From Sphingobacterium rhinopitheci (lineage in GTDB: Bacteria; Bacteroidota; Bacteroidia; Sphingobacteriales; Sphingobacteriaceae): a stretch of 64,000 nucleotides of DNA. The stretch spans positions 1-64,000 of the forward strand of contig NZ_JADEYQ010000002.1 in NCBI RefSeq assembly GCF_022627575.1. Direction: 5' to 3'. Both the position numbers and the translations under genes were made by a program. Each line of letters starts with the position of its first letter. Within the stretch, counting starts at the first letter, position 1. Below, piece after piece: positions 28,012 to 36,583 of this stretch. Under the pieces are notes generated by a model, which worked only from the letters and a program-made list of their open reading frames with translations, was not told where the DNA came from and ran no database searches.

Positions 28012-29031
28012 ATGAAAAAGATATTTATCATATACACTGGAGGAACCATAGGAATGGTTGAGGATGAAACAGGTACTTTCATACCATTTGACTTCGAGTT
28101 GATAAAGAAAAACCTTCCAGACCTAAGTCGAACAGATTACGAACTTACAGTTCACTCCTTTGACCCTATCATAGACTCTTCAAATATGACTTCTGAAATA
28201 TGGTTGACCATGGTCAAGCTTATTCAAGACAATTATGCAGAATTCGATGGTTTTGTAATCCTTCACGGATCAGATACGATGGCATTTACGGCATCTGTAT
28301 TAAGTTTTCTTTTGGAGGGTTTACGTAAACCCGTAATATTATCAGGTTCACAGCTACCAATTAGTCAAATACGTACCGATGCGCGCGAGAATATGATGAC
28401 AGCATTAGAAATCGCATCTGCAAAACATAATGGCGAATCTATCATTCAAGAAGTATGTATTCTATTTGATAATAAGTTATTTAGAGGAAACAGATCTTTC
28501 AAATATAATTCAGCAAAATTTGAAGCATTCAGATCTCCTAATTATCCAGTATTAGTAGAAGCCGGTATACATTTGAAGTATAACCTCGAAGCATTACTAA
28601 ATAATACAGGACAAACATTACAATACCATCATGCATTGGACAATCGTGTTGGTGTTTTAAAACTATTCCCAGGCATTACAAAAGAAAGTATACAAGCAGT
28701 CTTAAATTCGGATGTACGTTCTATCGTAATGGAGACATTTGGTTCAGGCAATACAACAACGGCAGAATGGTTTTTAGCATTATTAAAAGAAGCTATCGTT
28801 CAAGGAAAGAATATTGTAAATATATCTCAATGTAAAGTTGGATCTGTAGAGCTAGGGAGATATGAAACTAGCCAAGGCCTCAAGGCAATCGGCGTACTTA
28901 ATGGCTATGACATGACTTTCGAAGCTGCAGTAACGAAATTAATGTACCTACAAGGCGAATTTGAAGATCAGAAGAATGTAGCACATTGGGTAGAAAGAGA
29001 TATTCGAGGTGAATTGACTATAAATGATTAA
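28012..29031 (+). CDS. ansA: type I L-asparaginase
   Basis: A 339-residue cytoplasmic asparaginase (EcAI-like; no signal peptide). The nucleophile motif is IYTGGTIGM with T12 in the catalytic position. The second catalytic cluster reads LHGSDTMAF, where many asparaginases have GTDT; a serine thus replaces the threonine that pairs with the aspartate. The allosteric-domain region includes GSGNTTT. It converts asparagine to aspartate and ammonia. The ATG at 28012 gives the standard N-terminus; an in-frame TTG at 28000 inside tatD is unlikely. It is the second gene of the tatD operon. Confidence 0.9.
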   Translation: MKKIFIIYTGGTIGMVEDETGTFIPFDFELIKKNLPDLSRTDYELTVHSFDPIIDSSNMTSEIWLTMVKLIQDNYAEFDGFVILHGSDTMAFTASVLSFLLEGLRKPVILSGSQLPISQIRTDARENMMTALEIASAKHNGESIIQEVCILFDNKLFRGNRSFKYNSAKFEAFRSPNYPVLVEAGIHLKYNLEALLNNTGQTLQYHHALDNRVGVLKLFPGITKESIQAVLNSDVRSIVMETFGSGNTTTAEWFLALLKEAIVQGKNIVNISQCKVGSVELGRYETSQGLKAIGVLNGYDMTFEAAVTKLMYLQGEFEDQKNVAHWVERDIRGELTIND

Positions 29032-29043
29032 TAATTACTGTTA

Positions 29044-29202
29044 CTAAAAAAAATATTTTTCAGTAGCAGTAAAATATATAAATGGCTTCAAATGCTTATA
29101 AAGCGTATTATTGGGTACATCTGTTAGTCGCTTCATACTGTTAGCTTTACAATATGCTTGACAAATACCTACATTTTGAGTACCTTTACCAAAAGCCATC
29201 AT
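29044..29202 (-). pseudogene. possible gene remnant or tiny orphan ORF
   Basis: A 52-codon open frame on the minus strand begins at ATG 29202 with MMAFGKGTQNVGICQAY and ends at TAG 29046-29044. Two in-frame stops lie just before it (29226-29221). The composition looks protein-like (glycine, cysteine and polar residues rather than the Ile/Lys/Asn of random AT-rich DNA), but there is no promoter and no family I recognise. It could be the eroded 3' end of a gene or chance. Confidence 0.2.
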
Positions 29203-29281
29203 ATCTGCGTTCCATAATTCTCATCAGAATATCTCGTCGGTTATCAAGACTTTTCTAAAATTTTAAAATTAATATCAATAT

Positions 29282-29707
29282 ATGGGTCAAAGCCAACAAA
29301 CATTTAGAAAAAAAGAAATTGCTAAACAAAAACTGCAAAAAAGAAAAGCCAAAGAAGAAAAAAGAGAATCTAGAGGTGAAAACAATCAAAAAGGTAAAGC
29401 ATTAGAAGAGATGTTTGCTTATGTTGATGAGAATGGTAATATATCAGATACTCCACCCGTAAAAAAATACGAATTCAAAGAGGAAGATTTATTAACACCT
29501 ACATTCGAAGATGTCTATTCTTTTGGTAAAGTTTCTTTTTACAATGAAGCAGGCCAATACGGTTTTATTAGAGATAATGAAACACGTGAAAATGTTTACT
29601 TTAATTTCAAAATTCTAGGTTTTGTACTACAACAAGATCAAAAAGTGAAATTTAAATCAAGATCTTCTAAACAAGGACTACAAGTAACTGAGGTTATAGT
29701 TTTATAA
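29282..29707 (+). CDS. cold-shock-domain protein with basic N-terminal extension
   Basis: A 141-residue protein. Residues 1-45 are a highly charged, lysine/arginine-rich, probably unstructured segment (KKEIAKQKLQKRKAKEEKRE). Residues about 78-141 resemble a cold-shock OB-fold: GKVSFYNEAGQYGFIRD and ENVYFNFK, with the RNP1-like KGFGFI motif altered to QYGFI. It is probably an RNA-binding protein or chaperone. Such extended CSD proteins are common in Bacteroidota. The next gene, on the opposite strand, encodes a canonical cold-shock protein. Confidence 0.8.
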   Translation: MGQSQQTFRKKEIAKQKLQKRKAKEEKRESRGENNQKGKALEEMFAYVDENGNISDTPPVKKYEFKEEDLLTPTFEDVYSFGKVSFYNEAGQYGFIRDNETRENVYFNFKILGFVLQQDQKVKFKSRSSKQGLQVTEVIVL

Positions 29708-29762
29708 TATCGGTATTTATTGTGTCTACTCATTATAATGTGTCAGACACTATATAAAAACA

Positions 29763-29788
29763 AAAGGCGAATCGTAAGATTCGCCTTT
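29763..29788. terminator. bidirectional terminator between two cold-shock genes
   Basis: AAAGGCGAATC (29763-29773), loop GTAA and GATTCGCCTTT (29778-29788) are followed by TTT on both strands. Confidence 0.85.
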
Positions 29789-29810
29789 TTTGCAAGAAAT
29801 ATAATAGAAA

Positions 29811-30002
29811 TTAGTTTACTCTTACATTAGAGGCATTTAAGCCTTTAGGTCCTCTTTCTACATCATAAGTAACAGAGTCACCTTCTTTTACTTGGTCTCT
29901 TAATCCAGAAATGTGTACAAATACATCAGCAGTACCATCTTCAGGTGTAATAAAACCAAATCCTTTAGTTTCATTAAAAAACTTTACAGTTCCTTTATTC
30001 AT
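29811..30002 (-). CDS. cold-shock protein (CspA family)
   Basis: A 63-residue canonical cold-shock protein with the RNP1 motif KGFGFITPEDG (13-23) and RNP2 motif VFVHISGL (27-34). It binds single-stranded RNA/DNA and acts as an RNA chaperone. The upstream gap (30003-30226) contains no gene. Part of it is probably the long 5' untranslated region typical of csp mRNAs, but I could not identify a clear promoter box there. Confidence 0.95.
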   Translation of the reverse strand: MNKGTVKFFNETKGFGFITPEDGTADVFVHISGLRDQVKEGDSVTYDVERGPKGLNASNVRVN

Positions 30003-30226
30003 ATTATTTTATTTTTATTGATACAAGGTTAGGCATAAAAATTCATATTTTATATTTTATTTGAAAATAATTGAAAATAATTAATTTGTATTTCAGACAT
30101 TTATTCAAAAAACTACTTTAAATAGCTGTAGAAGCATATTAATTACAATATCAAAATAATTACTGCTAAAAAAATGTAACACTAATTACAAACTCACCTT
30201 TCTTAAATATGGTAAAGACGATTATC

Positions 30227-31522
30227 TTATGCCATCCCTTGGAGCACTTCGGCTACGACAAAATTGGATCCTCCTACAAAAATTAAATCCCCTTGTTGAT
30301 AACACGATTTAGCTTCCTCTAAGGCATTAATTACAGAACCACATACATTTCCATTCAATCCATGTGTTTGTGCTTTGAGGGCTAATTCTGAGGCCTCCAT
30401 AGCACGAGGCATATCCGGATTAGCGAAATAATATTTTGCATCCTTAGGAAGATAGGGTAGCATATGATCCAAGTCTTTATCTTTCATGGCACCGATGACG
30501 ATATGTAACGTATTATACGATACCTCATTCAAATTTTTTATTACTTCTTTGATACCATCTTCATTATGGCCAGTATCACATATAATCAAAGGTGAACTAC
30601 TTAATGTCTGCCATCTACCTTGCAGACCAGTCAATACTTGGACATGACTTAAGGCATACTTTAGATTATCCTCCGTAATATTAAACCCTAATCGACATAA
30701 CTCATGAACAACAGCCAGCACACCGACAACATTCTTTAATTGATAAGAACCTGTCAAATCCAAATCATATTCTTTACTCTTGAAATCAGATTCAATTCGT
30801 ACATGCTGCAGTAATTCATCTTTATAGAGACGTGTAGCAGTAATGTATTGATCGGCAAACTTTATAGGAGCAAGTACATCAGTAGCTTTATCAATGAAAA
30901 CAGGTGCTGTATTAGGATTAGTTTCAGAAATTATGACCGGTATGTTTGCTTTAATAATACCTGCTTTTTCAGCAGCGATTTGTTCGATAGTATCACCTAA
31001 AAGATTCATATGATCCATACCAATATTGGTAATAAGACATACTTCAGGAGTAATAATATTAGTACTATCTAATCTACCCCCCAATCCTACTTCTATAATT
31101 GCTATATCTACTTTCTCTTGGGCAAAATAATCAAAAGCCATTGCTACAGTAGCTTCAAAAAAAGAAGGTTGAATCTCTTCCATCAAGTCTTTCTGATTAT
31201 TTACATAATCCACCACAAACTGTTCTGTTATTTGCTCCCCATTAATTCGAATTCTTTCCCGAAAATCTACAAGGTGAGGAGAAGTATAAAGACCTGTTTT
31301 ATAACCAGATTTGGCGAGAATAGCAGCCAACATATGAGAGGATGAGCCCTTCCCATTCGTACCTGCTACATGTATAGTTTTAAACTTATTATGCGGATTA
31401 TCTACGGCCTCACATAATGCTATAGTACGGTCTAAATCCTTCTTGTAAGCAGAAGCACCGTCTCTTGTAAACATAGGTAATCGACTATACAAATAATCGA
31501 TTACCTCTGTATAAGTATTCAT
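30227..31522 (-). CDS. folC: bifunctional folylpolyglutamate synthase / dihydrofolate synthase
   Basis: About 431 residues from ATG 31522. An upstream in-frame ATG at 31585 would overlap the tonB gene and adds 21 atypical residues. The enzyme adds glutamate to dihydropteroate and to folates. Visible motifs are the P-loop VAGTNGKGSSSHML (about 49-62), DYFAQEKVDIAIIEVGLGGRLD with the following STNII, TNIGMDHMNLLG and the C-terminal ICDTGHNEDG. It lies 10 bases after tonB at the end of the envelope operon, so it is probably co-transcribed although functionally unrelated. Confidence 0.93.
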   Translation of the reverse strand: MNTYTEVIDYLYSRLPMFTRDGASAYKKDLDRTIALCEAVDNPHNKFKTIHVAGTNGKGSSSHMLAAILAKSGYKTGLYTSPHLVDFRERIRINGEQITEQFVVDYVNNQKDLMEEIQPSFFEATVAMAFDYFAQEKVDIAIIEVGLGGRLDSTNIITPEVCLITNIGMDHMNLLGDTIEQIAAEKAGIIKANIPVIISETNPNTAPVFIDKATDVLAPIKFADQYITATRLYKDELLQHVRIESDFKSKEYDLDLTGSYQLKNVVGVLAVVHELCRLGFNITEDNLKYALSHVQVLTGLQGRWQTLSSSPLIICDTGHNEDGIKEVIKNLNEVSYNTLHIVIGAMKDKDLDHMLPYLPKDAKYYFANPDMPRAMEASELALKAQTHGLNGNVCGSVINALEEAKSCYQQGDLIFVGGSNFVVAEVLQGMA

Positions 31523-31532
31523 TTCAATAAAA

Positions 31533-32357
31533 TTAGCGTTGTTTAAAATTGATAGAGACATGTACAGTCCTTCTATCAGGTGCATTCGGCACAGCGTTGA
31601 ATCTTGCTTTTCTCAGCTCCCTTTCCAACATACTGAATACAGTAGGAGACGAATAAGTCGTTCCTTTGACTCCAGGGCGTACACTGATGATATTACCATT
31701 CTTATCCACGACTAATTCACAAACGACTACACCCGAAAATTGACTTTTATCATCTATATTAGGACGTTGTGACCAATGTCTACTAGACAAAGAAATAGGT
31801 GTATCACCAAATCCTGAGCCACCATCACCATAATTCGATGCCAATGGATCACCTAGAGCAGAACCTTGATTACCTGGGGTAGAACCCGTTCCATCACCTT
31901 GGCCTTTACCGTCATTTTTCTTCCCTTTATACAAGGCATTGGTATTGACGGTAGGCGTACTATTTTTCACTTCTTTGGTTGTTTCTGGCGCTACATTCTT
32001 CACTGGCTTTGCAGCCTTTGCTACTGCCGGAGCATCCTCCATATCTTGAGTTGCCACCGCTTTATCAGCCGTTTGCTGAGTAGGTGTTGGCGTAGGTGTT
32101 TCTGTTGGGACAATTCTATCAGGCGTTACATTATTAGCATTTTCATCCATCGAAGGCTCTTCAATACTCATATAATCATCCCCCATTCCCTCTTCGGAGG
32201 TTCCATAATTAACCACTATCCCACCCATTCCATATTCAGGAAGATCGGGTTCAGAAAACACGATAAAATAACCAATAACAATTAAAATAACCATCACTAG
32301 GGATGAAATCCCTAGTGCTTTTGGCATATTATTTTCTTCTTTTAAATGATAATACAT
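31533..32357 (-). CDS. tonB: TonB family energy-transducer protein
   Basis: A 274-residue TonB-like protein. An N-terminal membrane anchor (about 13-33, ALGISSLVMVILIVIGYFIV) is followed by a long low-complexity Thr/Pro/Ala/Lys periplasmic linker (about 60-180), a glycine-rich stretch, and a C-terminal TonB_C-like domain (about 205-274: GVVVCELVVDKNGNIISVRP, ending VHVSINFKQR). It couples inner-membrane proton motive force to outer-membrane proteins. It follows exbB and exbD, the motor subunits. The linker is rich in T-P repeats rather than the classical EPEP/KPKP of enterobacterial TonB. Confidence 0.85.
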   Translation of the reverse strand: MYYHLKEENNMPKALGISSLVMVILIVIGYFIVFSEPDLPEYGMGGIVVNYGTSEEGMGDDYMSIEEPSMDENANNVTPDRIVPTETPTPTPTQQTADKAVATQDMEDAPAVAKAAKPVKNVAPETTKEVKNSTPTVNTNALYKGKKNDGKGQGDGTGSTPGNQGSALGDPLASNYGDGGSGFGDTPISLSSRHWSQRPNIDDKSQFSGVVVCELVVDKNGNIISVRPGVKGTTYSSPTVFSMLERELRKARFNAVPNAPDRRTVHVSINFKQR

Positions 32358-32419
32358 AATATCAATTTAATTATAATCAAGCTCCTTAAAAATTATAAAA
32401 AGAACTTAGTATACTATCA

Positions 32420-32827
32420 CTAATCTTTTTTAGGCTCAGTAGCTAATACCAACTTGATTTTTAATCGATTGGCAACATCCATTACAGCAATCACATTTTG
32501 AATAGGCACAGTACTATCTGCATAAAGCATAATAGTTACATCTTCCCCCGTATGTATTTGGGATTGCAGGACGGATTCTAAGGATTCATACGGTACAGTC
32601 TGCTTATCTACATGATAAGCTAAATCACCCGTTATTGAAACCGTTATTGTTTTCTTTGCTACGGATTGTTCTCCGGCACTCGATTTTGGCAACAATAACT
32701 TGACTACTTGAGGATTTGCTACTGCTGAAGCCAACAAGAAGAACAACATCAAAAAAAACATGATATCATTCAATGCTGCAGTATGTACTTCAGCGGTTGG
32801 TTTATTTCTTCTATTTCTTAGATTCAT
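32420..32827 (-). CDS. exbD: ExbD/TolR family biopolymer transport protein
   Basis: A 135-residue protein with one N-terminal membrane segment (about 19-39). It carries the conserved acidic residue of the ExbD/TolR motor in AALNDIMFFLMLFFLL, where the aspartate at about residue 22 would relay protons. A small periplasmic domain follows. It lies 110 bases downstream of exbB and 62 upstream of tonB. ExbD and TolR cannot be separated on sequence alone; the neighbouring TonB-like gene favours ExbD. Confidence 0.88.
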   Translation of the reverse strand: MNLRNRRNKPTAEVHTAALNDIMFFLMLFFLLASAVANPQVVKLLLPKSSAGEQSVAKKTITVSITGDLAYHVDKQTVPYESLESVLQSQIHTGEDVTIMLYADSTVPIQNVIAVMDVANRLKIKLVLATEPKKD

Positions 32828-32937
32828 ACTATTTACAAAGTAATTTAAATTGTAAAAAGTCTATAGCTAGGTGTATGATGCATATTAATCTACGATTCCA
32901 TACAACAAGTGTTATAAGACTTTTAAATCTTATAAAA

Positions 32938-33639
32938 TTAAACTCCAGGTTCGTCTAATAAATCAATAAACTCTACAGCTTCAGTCTCCATCTTTAGAAT
33001 CAAGCGCTCAACCATCATATTCAAAATATGATAACCGATATATGCTAATATACCAATAGTAAGACCAGAAGCAGAAGCAATCATTTTTACATAAAGACCA
33101 CCAGATACGGAACCAATATCAATACCACCTGCTAACTCAACATCACGAAAGATCTGAATAACTCCAAAAATAGTACCTACGAAACCAAGCATTGGTGCAA
33201 TACCCGCTACAATACCAAGGATATTAATATTTTTCTCTAGACGAGCTACTTCTAATTTTCCAGCATTTTCGATAGCACCTTCAATATCTTTAATCGGACG
33301 GCCAACACGCGTCAATCCTTTTTGCAACATACGAGCTAGCGCAGTGTTACTAGATCTTGTTACTGCAATTGCTGCATCCAATTTACCTGATAATACATTA
33401 CTTTTAATTTGTGCCATTAGTCCTCCATCTGCTTTGGAAGCTTTACGAATTGTAATATAACGTTCAATAAAAATTACTAACCCTAAAAAGAATAATAAAA
33501 CAATGGGGATCATAATCCAACCACCTTTCATTAGTAATTCAATTAAATTCAAATCCTCAACTGGAGCGGCCAACTGTACAGCTTGCTGCTGCACTTGGTT
33601 CAATGTGTCCACTGGTAAAGCACCTTGTAATAATGACAT
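32938..33639 (-). CDS. exbB: MotA/TolQ/ExbB family proton channel protein
   Basis: A 233-residue protein with three membrane segments (about 38-60, 135-160, 178-205). The MotA/TolQ/ExbB signature lies around GIVAGIAPMLGFVGTIFGVI, and MIASASGLTIGILAYIGYHIL forms the third helix. It builds the pentameric channel of the ExbBD motor. It is encoded in an operon with a SPOR-domain protein upstream and exbD-tonB downstream. Confidence 0.9.
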   Translation of the reverse strand: MSLLQGALPVDTLNQVQQQAVQLAAPVEDLNLIELLMKGGWIMIPIVLLFFLGLVIFIERYITIRKASKADGGLMAQIKSNVLSGKLDAAIAVTRSSNTALARMLQKGLTRVGRPIKDIEGAIENAGKLEVARLEKNINILGIVAGIAPMLGFVGTIFGVIQIFRDVELAGGIDIGSVSGGLYVKMIASASGLTIGILAYIGYHILNMMVERLILKMETEAVEFIDLLDEPGV

Positions 33640-33676
33640 AGTATTAAAAAAATTATATTTTGGTTTATGTTTATTG

Positions 33677-34789
33677 TTATTTTATTTCTGTTCCCCAAGC
33701 ATCTTCTTTGAAGTGCTTGCGAACTTCTCTCATTGCCGAATCACGTAATTCGCGTGTAGGATATGAATCCCAAATAACACGTTTTTTATTTTTCGACAAA
33801 TTAGGTTCTAAAACACGTACTGTCTTATGGCCCTTTTTATTAAAAGATTGAGCTTGAGCATTAGCTAATTCTAAAGTAGGATGAGTTCCTATAATAATAA
33901 TATATTTATTATTATCGACGATTATCTTTTCACTTACTACTTCAGGCAGACTATCTTTTACAACCAAAGAACTTGAATCAACAGGCAAATCCGTGTACTG
34001 TCCTACCGAATCAGTGTTAGAAGAAATACTGTCAATAACAGGTACTTCCATAACTGCTGAAGGTTCGATGACCGGACTATAGGATTCAAATGTACTATAA
34101 TAATATAGACCTCCTAGAATAAATATGGCGATAATCGCTATTAATCCAAAAATACCGGCATTACTACGTTTAGCAGGTTGATGATTGTTTTCAGCAGCCT
34201 CATACATCTCTGGTTGTACTGCATTACTGCTTTGCTCGAGACTATTATTTTCCGAAATAGCTATATCCTCCTCAGCCGCCTGTTCTACAGGTGCCGTTAG
34301 ATCAACATTTTGTTTATCTACTATTAATTGCTCATTACTATCTGTAAGAGACTCCTCTTTCAGTATATCGTGCGTCGTAACAGCAGATACGCTTTCTGTT
34401 TGGTCGTCACTAATAGCAGTATAATGAAAACCACTTAAATCTAAAGGCTTGAAGACAAAAGAATTACCATAGCTAACCAAGGTACCTAAGTTTTCAAGGA
34501 CAACTTCACCATTTTGATGAATTTTATCCATCAGACCCGCTACAGTATTATTTAACTTTAATTGTGCTTCTACTGCTTCTAGATGCTCCAATTGCTGTAA
34601 GTAAGTTAAGAAATCATAACCCTGCGTTTCAAAATGATCAAATTCAATCAATGAAATCGGAGGCAAAAAAACATTTCTTTTAGAATCAAATGTTGCCGGT
34701 GTATATACTCTTTTGAATACACCCAATCCTTTTACATATACAGATGTATGTCTTCTTAATAAAGAATCTATTAGTTTACCTAAATTCAT
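33677..34789 (-). CDS. HU-CCDC81 and SPOR domain membrane protein
   Basis: A 370-residue bitopic protein. The N-terminal 130 residues match the bacterial HU-CCDC81 pattern (VYVKGLGVFKRVYTP, then VVLENLGTLVSYGN). A charged linker precedes one membrane segment (about 214-235, IFGLIAIIAIFILGGLYYY). The C-terminal domain (about 293-365) is a SPOR domain (YIIIIGTHPTLELANAQAQ, IWDSYPTRELRDSAMREV) that should bind denuded peptidoglycan at division sites. The gene stands between an outer-membrane barrel and exbB, so it may couple the motor to cell-wall remodelling. That coupling is inference. Confidence 0.85.
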   Translation of the reverse strand: MNLGKLIDSLLRRHTSVYVKGLGVFKRVYTPATFDSKRNVFLPPISLIEFDHFETQGYDFLTYLQQLEHLEAVEAQLKLNNTVAGLMDKIHQNGEVVLENLGTLVSYGNSFVFKPLDLSGFHYTAISDDQTESVSAVTTHDILKEESLTDSNEQLIVDKQNVDLTAPVEQAAEEDIAISENNSLEQSSNAVQPEMYEAAENNHQPAKRSNAGIFGLIAIIAIFILGGLYYYSTFESYSPVIEPSAVMEVPVIDSISSNTDSVGQYTDLPVDSSSLVVKDSLPEVVSEKIIVDNNKYIIIIGTHPTLELANAQAQSFNKKGHKTVRVLEPNLSKNKKRVIWDSYPTRELRDSAMREVRKHFKEDAWGTEIK

Positions 34790-34813
34790 CGATGACTGCT
34801 ATTTTATACAAAG

Positions 34814-36565
34814 TTAAAAAGAAAAATTAACACCACCTATCATGTTGAAACCCATTTTTGGGTAGTACAAATAGCGCTCGTATTCCTTATTAAATATATT
34901 ATTTACTTTAACAAAAATCCCTAATTGAGAGGTAGCTTTATATTCAGCACCTGCATTTAAATCAAAAAATTCAGGGATATTTACTTTGTGATAAGAATTA
35001 GGAATAACAGCTGAAGGATTCGAGATTCCAGAATTTAATAAGCTAACATCGTAGTCATAGGCTTTAGCATATGATAAGCCATGGAATAACGCTTCCGCAT
35101 CGATATACAATTTATCGGAGATATTAAATCTAGCATTTGCTGCTACACGTAATTTTGGTGTAAACCAAGCTTCCTCTTGGGACACTGTTGTATAGTTATC
35201 AATATTCAAACGCCCACCAATATTAATCAATTGCGACAGGCGTACATTTAATTCCCCTTCAATACCGAAATACTTAACCTTATCGTTGGCATTACCATCA
35301 TATACGACATCAAATTGGAAAGGTGTATTCTCATTATTCACAAATAATGGTAAACCTTCAATAGATTTGTACATTACTTTGGCTTTATAGCCGAAAGTAG
35401 CTCCTGCATTTCCTTTGATACCACCAAAGAAACTTAAACGCTCAATCATATTTTGGAAGTTCAAGTCAGGTCCTAAGTACGGATTTTGTTGGGTAAAAGA
35501 TTTATAAGATGCTTTTTTAGCACCGCCAGTAATTCCCCCAAACAAATGCATATAGGTCGGTACCAAAGCAAAATCAATTTCTGCTGAAGGGAAAATATTG
35601 AAACGTGTAGAATCCCCAAATTCAGAAACCAAATTAGCACCAAAAGTCAAGGTATAATTAGTTCCTTTGAAACTTATATACGGATTTATCGTCGCTAAAG
35701 AATTATTGATTTTCTTATCGCCTTGTACATTTCCAGCACCACCAATACTATTGATATCTACCGCAACATTACCACCGACATTAAAAGCTTTTAAGCGCTT
35801 ATTCAAATAACCAGACAAGGCTATTGAATTTTCACTTGCTTTGTATTTGTCACTGTAAGTATATGCATCGATCTTAGCTGAATACGACAATGCTTCTGTA
35901 TTATTAGGATCATAGTTACTTACTAACTCACCTAAGAAATAGATATCATTAAAATTTTGTGCTTCACGAGCTGGGTTTAGTGAAATATTAGCTATATCTA
36001 CAGGGTTACCATAGAACCGAGTAGCATACCGATTATAACCCAAAGTACCATCAATTGTAAAGCCAGGCATCACACGTCTAGCAAAAACGCCGACTTCTTG
36101 ACGTGAGAACTTCTGATCATCCAAGCTTCCTTTTTGATTCAAGTGTTTGACATATCCCCCAAAACGAAGATCTTGATAATCTTCAACTGCAATATATGCT
36201 TCCCCTAAAATAGTACCCAAATTACCTATGCCAAATTTAGCATAATTACTTTTTGGATCTTGCGTTCTAGTAAAAGGTAATTCTTGAACATTCAATTCCC
36301 TTAAGCCTGTATTAATATCCAATTTTTTGTCAGGGACATTACCATAGCTTAATTTAGGCATATAACTACGCTTATTAGTCATATCTGGGCTACGTCGAAT
36401 CTTTACCGCATCAGCAAGAATAGGTTTGTAATCGCGTACTACATCAAACGAATCTACGGTTACAGGTTTTATAGGATCTACCTGTTGAGCATGAGCTTGT
36501 GTACCTAATCCCAGTAACAAAGCTACTATGCCGTAATTCTTAAATACTGTTTTGTGCAACTTCAT
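34814..36565 (-). CDS. outer-membrane beta-barrel protein (TonB-receptor-like barrel without plug)
   Basis: A 583-residue exported protein with a signal peptide (about 1-26, ending AHAQ). A conserved N-terminal extension follows (VTVDSFDVVRDYKPILADA, then RSPDMTNKRSYMPKL) and then many amphipathic beta strands, ending in MIGGVNFSF with terminal phenylalanine. It has no plug domain or TonB box, so it is unlikely to be a gated importer like a true TonB receptor. It sits 18 bases after the 1009-residue TPR gene and before the SPOR and ExbB genes. A role as outer-membrane partner in an envelope-spanning complex is inferred. Confidence 0.75.
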   Translation of the reverse strand: MKLHKTVFKNYGIVALLLGLGTQAHAQQVDPIKPVTVDSFDVVRDYKPILADAVKIRRSPDMTNKRSYMPKLSYGNVPDKKLDINTGLRELNVQELPFTRTQDPKSNYAKFGIGNLGTILGEAYIAVEDYQDLRFGGYVKHLNQKGSLDDQKFSRQEVGVFARRVMPGFTIDGTLGYNRYATRFYGNPVDIANISLNPAREAQNFNDIYFLGELVSNYDPNNTEALSYSAKIDAYTYSDKYKASENSIALSGYLNKRLKAFNVGGNVAVDINSIGGAGNVQGDKKINNSLATINPYISFKGTNYTLTFGANLVSEFGDSTRFNIFPSAEIDFALVPTYMHLFGGITGGAKKASYKSFTQQNPYLGPDLNFQNMIERLSFFGGIKGNAGATFGYKAKVMYKSIEGLPLFVNNENTPFQFDVVYDGNANDKVKYFGIEGELNVRLSQLINIGGRLNIDNYTTVSQEEAWFTPKLRVAANARFNISDKLYIDAEALFHGLSYAKAYDYDVSLLNSGISNPSAVIPNSYHKVNIPEFFDLNAGAEYKATSQLGIFVKVNNIFNKEYERYLYYPKMGFNMIGGVNFSF

Positions 36566-36583
36566 CTTATTTCCTTCTTCTTG

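Noticed and set aside
34814-36565. Full TonB-dependent receptor
   Set aside because: No plug domain or TonB box is visible; only the barrel-like part resembles such receptors.
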